Origin: a bacterium
Lineage (GTDB): Bacteria > Fidelibacterota > Marinisomatia > Marinisomatales > JAHJCW01
Direction of reading: 5' to 3'
Assembly (NCBI GenBank): GCA_030621275.1
Contig: JAUXHY010000084.1
Location: forward strand, 1 to 6,054
Length of the DNA stretch: 6,054 bases
The notes beneath the pieces were generated by a model that saw nothing but the letters and a program-made list of their open reading frames with translations, was not told where the DNA came from and ran no database searches. The translations under genes and the position numbers were made by a program. Of this stretch, positions 1 through 4,832 are shown one piece after another; the first letter of the stretch is position 1, and each line of letters opens with the position of its first letter.

Positions 1-174
1 ATCTTAATTGAACAAATGGATTATATCAATGACGTAACCGTACCAAGAATCGTAAGATCATTGGATTTATATAATTCCGATGATTCATTTGTGTATTGTG
101 AATTGCAACAAGATGAAACATCCAAAGTATCAACTAAATCAAAAACATTGATTAATAAATTCTACGCGCTTTAA
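1..174 (+). CDS. DNA adenine methyltransferase, Mod-like, C-terminal fragment
   Basis: This is the last 57 codons of a gene that begins left of the window and ends at TAA (172-174). The peptide opens ILIEQMDYINDVTVPRIV and continues to SFVYCEL. In the N6_N4_Mtase family (beta class), especially type III Mod subunits, the strand after the S-adenosylmethionine-binding region typically reads like 'FILVEQMDYI..VTV.R' and is followed near the C-terminus by 'SFVYCEL'. The match to both blocks in the right order is the basis of the call. The catalytic DPPY-type and FxGxG motifs are outside the window, so target base, class and intactness cannot be judged. About 20 residues follow FVYCEL here, a short tail. 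A small putative nuclease starts one codon downstream in the same frame, which points to a restriction-modification role: methylating host sites against that nuclease. A solitary or type III Mod partner is the alternative. Confidence 0.72.
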   Translation: MLIEQMDYINDVTVPRIVRSLDLYNSDDSFVYCELQQDETSKVSTKSKTLINKFYAL

Positions 175-177
175 GAA

Positions 178-855
178 GTGAAATACCAAGATATTCTAAA
201 AATAGCTTTAACAAAGGAAGATATCATTGAAGCTATCGCAAAAGCCCAAAAGCAAAATTTCATTGATAATTTGAGAGATAGACATATCAATGTTCAATTC
301 GATAGTAAATTAAGAGGTTATATTGGGGAGATTGCTCTAAAAAAGTGGTTCCTTGAAAATAATATCAAAATCACCACAACAAATTATTTTGAAGAAGACA
401 TTGGAATTGATGTTGATTTTGAATATAAAGGACTGGATTTAGAGCTTAAAACTTCCTTAATCCCCGATGCCGATAAAACATTGCAAAATGTATTCAATAA
501 ACGTGATATAAAACTTATCAGGCGTACTCGCAAAATTGAAGAATTAAAAAGTGATATTCATATTCAAATATATTATGATCAGCTCACAAATAAGAAAGAT
601 CAGTGGCTGCAGAAACAAGATATCGACTTAAGTTCAACTGATTTGGAATATTTATATGATGCGTTTTTGGCTAAAGTATATATTACAAAGACATATCTCG
701 TCGGGTGGATCGATAGAGATACTTTAACAGAAAGAATGAACAAATTAAAAGGTTATGAAAAATCATGGAGACATGCTCGCCGCCGATTTTGGGTATGCAA
801 ATTAAGGGATTGTTTTTCACCTATGTCTCTAATAAAATATCTAAATGACAAATAA
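178..855 (+). CDS. putative PD-(D/E)xK restriction endonuclease
   Basis: A 225-residue protein that I cannot assign to a named family. It probably cuts DNA as the restriction partner of the methyltransferase upstream. What is seen: a helical N-terminus, then YIGEIALKKW with Glu51, the strand DIGIDVDF with Asp78 and Asp80, and LELKTS with Glu89 and Lys91. This order (Glu in a first helix, Asp, then E-x-K on the next strand) is the layout of PD-(D/E)xK nucleases. Further on come a strand HIQIYY (128-133), VYITKTYLVGWIDRD (167-181) and a basic, aromatic patch WRHARRRFWVCKLRD (197-211) that could contact DNA. No helicase motifs, membrane segment or signal peptide are visible. The start is GTG at 178: an in-frame TAA lies two codons before it, the next Met is residue 187, and no clear Shine-Dalgarno is present, so reinitiation after the methyltransferase stop is likely. 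GC is about 28% over 241-600. It could also be a non-restriction nuclease of the same fold. The enzyme role is inferred. Confidence 0.7.
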   Translation: MKYQDILKIALTKEDIIEAIAKAQKQNFIDNLRDRHINVQFDSKLRGYIGEIALKKWFLENNIKITTTNYFEEDIGIDVDFEYKGLDLELKTSLIPDADKTLQNVFNKRDIKLIRRTRKIEELKSDIHIQIYYDQLTNKKDQWLQKQDIDLSSTDLEYLYDAFLAKVYITKTYLVGWIDRDTLTERMNKLKGYEKSWRHARRRFWVCKLRDCFSPMSLIKYLNDK

Positions 856-950
856 AAATTTATAAAAAGTCATATTACATAGATTCAAATAGAGTTTATT
901 ATAAACAAAAAACCCTGTATAAACGGGGTTTTTTCTAAAACTATAAAATT
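856..950. other. convergent intergenic region
   Basis: These 95 bases separate the nuclease stop from the frr stop. Apart from the bidirectional terminator they are plain AT-rich DNA with no tRNA, promoter or attachment-site pattern that I can see. A perfect GTTTAT-T-ATAAAC inverted repeat at 894-906 directly abuts the terminator arm. It may just be AT-rich chance. Confidence 0.6.
907..934. terminator. bidirectional rho-independent terminator
   Basis: The arms 907-918 and 923-934 pair over 12 positions: six A:T, three C:G, one T:G wobble, then G:C and T:A, around a four-base ATAA loop. The outer A-run and T-run give a T-tract after the hairpin on either strand. It lies between the convergent ends of the nuclease gene (stop at 855) and frr (stop at 951), so it can stop transcription from both directions and shield the translation operon and the R-M module from each other. 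Confidence 0.88.
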
Positions 951-1508
951 TTAAATTTCCTGAAGTTCTTTTTCCTTGTCTTCCTGATGTTTATTCAATA
1001 TTTCTATGTGGTCATCAGTTAGTGTTTGTATTTCAGCTTCAGCATCATGAATTAGATCTTCAGATATATTTTTTTCATCACCAATTTGTTTGATTTGATG
1101 AATTGCATCACGACGTACATTTCTAATAGATACTCTACCGTCTTCAATTAATTCGTGAACATACTTAATGAGTTCTCCCCTACGTTCTTCAGAAAGCGGC
1201 GGGACAGGTACATTAACAACCACACCATTATTATTGGGTGTCAATCCAAGATTATTTTCCATAATTGCTTTTTCAATTAACGGAATTAACGTCTTTTCAT
1301 ACGGCTGAATTACTATTAATCTCGCTTGAGGAACAGAAATATTTGATACTTGATTTAGAGGTGTTGCAACACCGTAATAATCAAGAGAAATGGAATTGAA
1401 TATATCAGGGTTCGCTCGTCCTGTTCTCACTTTAGCTAATTCCGAATCAGCATGTGAAATAGCTTGAACCATACGTTGTTTGGTATCTAATTGAATATCT
1501 TTTAACAT
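951..1508 (-). CDS. frr: ribosome recycling factor
   Basis: A complete 185-residue RRF, the usual family length. With EF-G it splits post-termination ribosomes in the cytoplasm so the subunits can be reused. Seen: the N-terminal helix with LAKVRTGRANP (24-34), the domain II beta region LDYYGVATPLNQVSNISVP (42-60), IQPYEKT (67-73), NVPVPPLSEERR (99-110) and VSIRNVRRDA (126-135), whose arginines correspond to the conserved Arg needed for RRF binding to the ribosome. The final long helix is charged and runs to the C-terminus, completing the three-helix bundle. The ATG at 1508 lies 2 bases after the pyrH stop and has a good GGAG Shine-Dalgarno at 1514-1517, the clearest in the operon. It is the last gene of the operon and is followed by the terminator at 907-934. 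The pyrH-frr pairing is very widely conserved. Nothing is odd in the protein. Confidence 0.98.
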   Translation of the reverse strand: MLKDIQLDTKQRMVQAISHADSELAKVRTGRANPDIFNSISLDYYGVATPLNQVSNISVPQARLIVIQPYEKTLIPLIEKAIMENNLGLTPNNNGVVVNVPVPPLSEERRGELIKYVHELIEDGRVSIRNVRRDAIHQIKQIGDEKNISEDLIHDAEAEIQTLTDDHIEILNKHQEDKEKELQEI

Positions 1509-1510
1509 AT

Positions 1511-2227
1511 TTACTCCGACACTAAGGTGCCAATATTACTACCCAATATTATTTGTTTCAAGTCTCCAGTATTATTGATGTTAAATACTTTAATCGGTAA
1601 TGAATTCTCGAGACAGAGAGTTATTGCGGTCATATCCATAACTCGTAAATCGTCTTTGAGCACTTTCTTATAAGTAATTTTATTATATTTTTTCGCCTCT
1701 CGATGTTTTACCGGATCCATGTCATATATACCATCAACTTTAGTTCCCTTTAGCACGATTTCAGCACCCAATTCGGTAGCCCGCAAAGCTGCTGCTGTGT
1801 CTGTACTAAAATATGGATTTCCGGTACCACCGGCAATAATAACAATCCGTCCTTTTTCAAGATGTCTAATCGCTCTGCGACGGATATACGGTTCGGAGAT
1901 TTTATTAACTGATATTGCGGACAGGGTACGTGTGTCACAATCAATTTTTTCTAAAGCATCTTGCATGGCAATAGAATTCATAATAGTCGCCAACATTCCC
2001 AAGTAATCTCCGGTAACACGATCCATTCCTTGGTCTGCTGCATTAATACCGCGGAAAATATTTCCAGCGCCGATAACAACTCCGATGCTTACTCCAAGAT
2101 CATAAACTGATTTGATTTCTTGCGCTAAAATTGATGCACGATTTGGGTCAATACCAAAACCCTGTTTACCGGCGAGTACTTCCCCGCTTAGTTTTAGCAG
2201 GACCCGCTTGTAAACAGGGTTTGACAT
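1511..2227 (-). CDS. pyrH: UMP kinase
   Basis: A complete 238-residue bacterial UMP kinase of the amino acid kinase fold. It converts UMP and ATP to UDP and ADP in pyrimidine nucleotide synthesis, and is a hexamer in characterised bacteria. Seen: [12 protein letters not shown] (9-20) with the nucleotide-binding Lys12; the GAGN loop and Arg59 in GAGNIFRG (53-60); [12 protein letters not shown] (74-85), whose Asp binds [17 protein letters not shown] (133-146), the signature with Thr142, Asp143 and Thr144; the ATP-side segment [10 protein letters not shown] (163-172); and VMDMTAI (196-202). The ATG at 2227 places the kinase motif at the expected distance from the N-terminus. No convincing Shine-Dalgarno precedes it; the 15-base gap after tsf suggests translation by coupling. 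It also links this operon to pyrC upstream, another pyrimidine gene, although the two act at different steps of the pathway. Confidence 0.98.
   Translation of the reverse strand: MSNPVYKRVLLKLSGEVLAGKQGFGIDPNRASILAQEIKSVYDLGVSIGVVIGAGNIFRGINAADQGMDRVTGDYLGMLATIMNSIAMQDALEKIDCDTRTLSAISVNKISEPYIRRRAIRHLEKGRIVIIAGGTGNPYFSTDTAAALRATELGAEIVLKGTKVDGIYDMDPVKHREAKKYNKITYKKVLKDDLRVMDMTAITLCLENSLPIKVFNINNTGDLKQIILGSNIGTLVSE
1514..1517 (-). promoter_or_regulatory. Shine-Dalgarno site of frr
   Basis: On the minus strand GGAG sits five bases before the frr ATG (1508), inside the last codons of pyrH. It is the best ribosome binding site in the window. The other operon genes have weak or no such sites, which suggests that frr is initiated partly on its own, not only by coupling. 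Confidence 0.7.
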
Positions 2228-2242
2228 TTTAATAATTATTTT

Positions 2243-2842
2243 TTAATCTGTTTCGCCAACCGCAAATCGTGAGTAACGGTTGAGAGTAATATTTTCGCCT
2301 AAAGTGGCAATTGTTTCGGTTACTAAATCTTTGATTTTCTTATCAGAATCTTTTATATATACCTGTTCCATTAGACAGCTTTCTTGAAAATATTTGTTTA
2401 ATTTTCCCTCAACAATTTTCTCAACAACATTGTCAGGTTTTCCGGTTGCTTTTGCCTGTTCAGTATAAATATCTTTTTCACGGCTTATTATATTTTCAGC
2501 AACATTCTCACGATTGATAGAAATCGGATTTGTTGCAGCGATTTGCATTGAGATATTCCTGGCTAAATCAATAAATCCGTCAGTTTTTGCCACAAAATCT
2601 GTTTCACATCCAATATCAAGTAAAACTCCTAATCTTCCTCCATGATGAATATATGAATATATCAATCCTTCTTTTGCAGATCTCGAGCTTTTCTTAGCAG
2701 CTTTTGCTGCCCCGGATTTTCTAAGGTTATCAATTGCTTTCTCAATATCACCATTTGCTTCAATTAAAGCTTTTTTACAGTCCATCATTCCGGTGCCAGT
2801 TTTTTCACGCAGTTCTTTTACTCTTTTAGCGTCGATATTCAT
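2243..2842 (-). CDS. tsf: elongation factor Ts, short form
   Basis: A complete 199-residue EF-Ts, the guanine nucleotide exchange factor that regenerates EF-Tu:GTP. Seen: the N-terminal UBA-like helical domain with LREKTGTGMMDCKKALIEAN (11-30), including Asp21 and Lys23-24; the linker; the core YIHHGGRLGVLLDI (64-77) and the signature ETDFVAKT (80-87), the Asp-Phe pair of which inserts near the EF-Tu nucleotide-binding site; and a closing segment YFQESCLMEQVYIKD (151-165). Length is near 200, as in Thermus-type proteins, against about 280 in E. coli. It has one core subdomain and no second one, so this is a short family form, not a truncation: both ends match known proteins. The ATG at 2842 overlaps the rpsB stop as ATGA. 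A GGA about 12 bases upstream is too far away for an ordinary Shine-Dalgarno, so translational coupling to rpsB is likely. Confidence 0.97.
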   Translation of the reverse strand: MNIDAKRVKELREKTGTGMMDCKKALIEANGDIEKAIDNLRKSGAAKAAKKSSRSAKEGLIYSYIHHGGRLGVLLDIGCETDFVAKTDGFIDLARNISMQIAATNPISINRENVAENIISREKDIYTEQAKATGKPDNVVEKIVEGKLNKYFQESCLMEQVYIKDSDKKIKDLVTETIATLGENITLNRYSRFAVGETD

Positions 2843-3897
2843 TTCTTTTCAGATTCCTTTGTGGTCTTTTTTGCTGTAGCCTTTTTTGTGACTTTTTTAG
2901 TAGTAGAAACCTTGGCTTTAGCCACTACTTTAGCAACAGGTTTCTTTGCTGCGGTTTTCGGTTTAGCTTTCGTCGCAGATTTTTTCTCTACTATTTTTTC
3001 TACTTTGGGTTTTTCAACTACATCCACTTTTTGCGGTTTTTCATCAGTTTTAGCTGATTTTTCCACTTTTTCCGTACTTTTATTTTCTTCTACTACCTTA
3101 ACTTCTTTCTTAACAGCATCTTCCTTTGCCTTCGCGTCACTTGTATCTTTGGATTTGGTAGTAATGCTCTCTGTGGGTTGTTGTGTATCGGAAATATCTT
3201 CGGCTGTTACAGCACTGTCATCTTTCACTTCCGCAATTGCATCAACGATCGCTGATATGATTAATTGTATTGTCCTGATTGAGTCATCATTTGCAGGAAT
3301 TGGATAATCTACAATTCGCGGATCACAGTTTGTATCAACAATCGCGATTACAGGGATTTCCAACCTAATGGCTTCTAGGAGTGCAGTTACTTCTCTATCT
3401 ACATCAACAATTACAACTGCATCCGGTAAACGCCTCATGTCTTTAATGCCACGATGCTGATCTGACAACTTAAGTCGCTCACGGTTCAACATTTGAATTT
3501 CTTTTTTCGTCAGATTTTCATAAATACTGGAGCCTTCTTTTTCAAGTGCTTTTAATCTTTTAATACTTTTTTTAATCGTTGAAAAATTTGTTAGAGTTCC
3601 ACCTAACCATCGCTCTACGATATAAAACATTCCACATCTATCAGCTTCTTGTTGTACAATATCTTTTGCTTGTTTCTTCGTTCCTACGAAAAGAATCTCA
3701 CCATTCTTACCTACAATTTTCTTAACAAATTCAATCGCAGTATTTAGGTGTTTTACTGTTTCTTCAAGATTGATGATGTGCACGCCATTACGTTCCATTA
3801 AAACATAAGGTTCGTAATTAGGATGCCATTTGCGAGTTACGTGACCAAAATGTGCTCCGGAACCTAGTAAATCTTTAAAACTAACTTGTTCTGCCAT
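2839..3897 (-). CDS. rpsB: 30S ribosomal protein S2 with long Lys/Ala-rich C-terminal extension
   Basis: A 352-residue S2 of the small ribosomal subunit. The core (about 1-225) has DLLGSGAHFGHVTRKWHP (9-26), VGTKKQAKDIV (71-81), YIVERWLGGTLTNF (92-105), RLPDAVVIVDV (156-166) and PVIAIVDTNCDP (182-193), all standard S2 signatures. The start is the ATG at 3897: it gives MAEQVSFKDLL, the usual S2 N-terminus, and follows the rpsI stop by one base, with a weak AGAG-type site. A longer frame reaching 3975 would run 26 more residues into rpsI and is rejected. Residues after about 227 form a tail absent from E. coli S2 (about 240 residues): first acidic and Ser/Thr-rich (to about 256), then rich in Lys, Val and Ala with many KK and AK pairs, resembling histone H1-like or other disordered basic tails. 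The tail probably stays disordered and contacts RNA, which is an inference. It ends in an ATGA overlap with tsf. Confidence 0.96.
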   Translation of the reverse strand: MAEQVSFKDLLGSGAHFGHVTRKWHPNYEPYVLMERNGVHIINLEETVKHLNTAIEFVKKIVGKNGEILFVGTKKQAKDIVQQEADRCGMFYIVERWLGGTLTNFSTIKKSIKRLKALEKEGSSIYENLTKKEIQMLNRERLKLSDQHRGIKDMRRLPDAVVIVDVDREVTALLEAIRLEIPVIAIVDTNCDPRIVDYPIPANDDSIRTIQLIISAIVDAIAEVKDDSAVTAEDISDTQQPTESITTKSKDTSDAKAKEDAVKKEVKVVEENKSTEKVEKSAKTDEKPQKVDVVEKPKVEKIVEKKSATKAKPKTAAKKPVAKVVAKAKVSTTKKVTKKATAKKTTKESEKK

Positions 3898-3898
3898 A

Positions 3899-4291
3899 TT
3901 ATCTCTTTGAATATTGGTAACGCTTACGTGCGCCCGGTTGTCCATATTTCTTACGTTCAACTTTGCGCGCATCACGAGTTAAAAAACCTGCTTGTCGCAG
4001 AGGTGTACGAAAATCTTCATTAATTTGTAATAATGCACGAGCGATACCTAACCGTATAGCTCCTGCTTGACCTGTTAATCCACCACCCATGACATTTATC
4101 TTGATATCATATCCATCAATATCTCCGATTGCTTCTAATGGCTGGCGAACAATAGTCGCTAAAGTCGGGCGACCAAGGTAATCTTCAAATGGTCTATTAT
4201 TTATTAAAATATTACCTTTACCAGAACTTAGATATACGCGTGCTATAGATCTTTTACGTCTACCTGTTCCTTGGAATACTGCTTGCGTCAT
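3899..4291 (-). CDS. rpsI: 30S ribosomal protein S9
   Basis: A complete 130-residue S9 of the small subunit head, the same length as E. coli S9. Seen: GTGRRKRSIARVYL (8-21), GGGLTGQAGAIRLGIARAL (69-87), which is the S9 family signature, and the C-terminal tail RKKYGQPGARKRYQYSKR (113-130). In solved ribosomes that conserved basic tail reaches the P-site tRNA anticodon stem, and its final Lys-Arg is present here. The ATG at 4291 overlaps the rplM stop (ATGA), and rpsB begins one base after its stop, so translation is very probably coupled on both sides. L13 and S9 are adjacent in most bacteria. Only a weak GGA lies before the start. Confidence 0.98.
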   Translation of the reverse strand: MTQAVFQGTGRRKRSIARVYLSSGKGNILINNRPFEDYLGRPTLATIVRQPLEAIGDIDGYDIKINVMGGGLTGQAGAIRLGIARALLQINEDFRTPLRQAGFLTRDARKVERKKYGQPGARKRYQYSKR

Positions 4292-4719
4292 TTAATGTCC
4301 ACTACTTTAGATTGTTGTGCATCGTGAGGATGATCTGTTCCTACATAAACTCGAAGATGACCTAAAATTTGTCGTCCCAGTTTATTGTGTGGTAACATTC
4401 CTTTCACGGCATTTGTTACAATTCTTTCCGGATGTGTGGATTTCAAATGTTTATATGATGACGTTTTTGCTCCACCGGGATAACCTGAATGTCTAAAATA
4501 TTCTTTCTGTTCCTCTTTTGCACCGGAAACTCTAATTTTTTCTGCATTTATAACCACAACACAATCTCCCATATCCATGTGAGGGGTAAAATGTGGTTTA
4601 TGTTTTCCACGCAGTAATTGTGCTATTTGACTGGCAAACCTACCAAGGGTTTTACCTTCGGCATCAGCTATCCACCAATCGTGCTGAATTTCAGATTCTT
4701 TAATTGTTGTTGTTTTCAT
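4288..4719 (-). CDS. rplM: 50S ribosomal protein L13
   Basis: L13 of the large subunit, an early assembly protein that binds 23S rRNA. From the ATG at 4719 the protein has 143 residues (E. coli L13 has 142) and starts MKTTTIKE, matching the family N-terminus. Seen: WWIADAEGKTLGRFAS (15-30), LLRGKHKPHFTPHMDMGD (35-52), YFRHSGYPGG (74-83) and AVKGMLPHNKLGRQ (104-117), then VYVGTDHPHDAQQ (124-136), the L13 signatures. An in-frame TTG at 4743 would add eight residues, but it falls at or before the expected transcription start of the promoter at 4748-4775, so I choose 4719. The leader would be only about 20 bases with no Shine-Dalgarno, leaving no room for an L13-binding leader structure like those described in some Firmicutes. 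It is the first gene of the operon and overlaps rpsI by four bases. Confidence 0.96.
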   Translation of the reverse strand: MKTTTIKESEIQHDWWIADAEGKTLGRFASQIAQLLRGKHKPHFTPHMDMGDCVVVINAEKIRVSGAKEEQKEYFRHSGYPGGAKTSSYKHLKSTHPERIVTNAVKGMLPHNKLGRQILGHLRVYVGTDHPHDAQQSKVVDIK

Positions 4720-4747
4720 AGTTTTTGTTTCGATAAAAGCCAAGAAA

Positions 4748-4775
4748 ACTATACTATTTTGTACAAGATAGTCAA
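4748..4775 (-). promoter_or_regulatory. sigma70-type promoter of the rplM-frr operon
   Basis: On the minus strand there is a -35 box TTGACT (4775-4770) and a -10 box TATAGT (4753-4748), each five of six matches to the consensus, separated by 16 bases. An A/T-rich stretch upstream (about 4780-4810) could act as an UP element. The expected transcription start is near 4741, some 20 bases before the rplM ATG. It lies in the 89-base gap between pyrC and the longest rplM frame, at the right place to drive the six translation genes separately from pyrC. Confidence 0.82.
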
Positions 4776-4832
4776 TGAAATTATTAGGGTATTTTTTTAT
4801 AGATAATCTAAAATAATCATTGGAATATTATT

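Noticed and set aside
894..906. Perfect inverted repeat GTTTAT-T-ATAAAC
   Set aside because: A one-base loop cannot form a hairpin, and a single copy in AT-rich DNA is not enough to call an operator, though it is noted in the intergenic entry.
1719..2006. Open frames in other frames within pyrH (plus and minus strand)
   Set aside because: They lie wholly inside a strongly conserved UMP kinase gene and encode nothing recognisable.
2861..3307. Plus-strand open frame of 148 residues rich in Phe, Ser and Thr
   Set aside because: It is the antisense shadow of the Lys-rich S2 tail: Lys codons read as Phe on the other strand. No family resemblance.
3898..3975. Longer rpsB start giving 26 extra N-terminal residues
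   Set aside because: It would overlap the rpsI C-terminus by 77 bases, and the extra residues do not resemble S2; MAEQVSF from 3897 matches the family start.
4720..4743. TTG start for rplM adding eight residues
   Set aside because: It sits at or before the predicted transcription start, and family alignment begins at the ATG at 4719.
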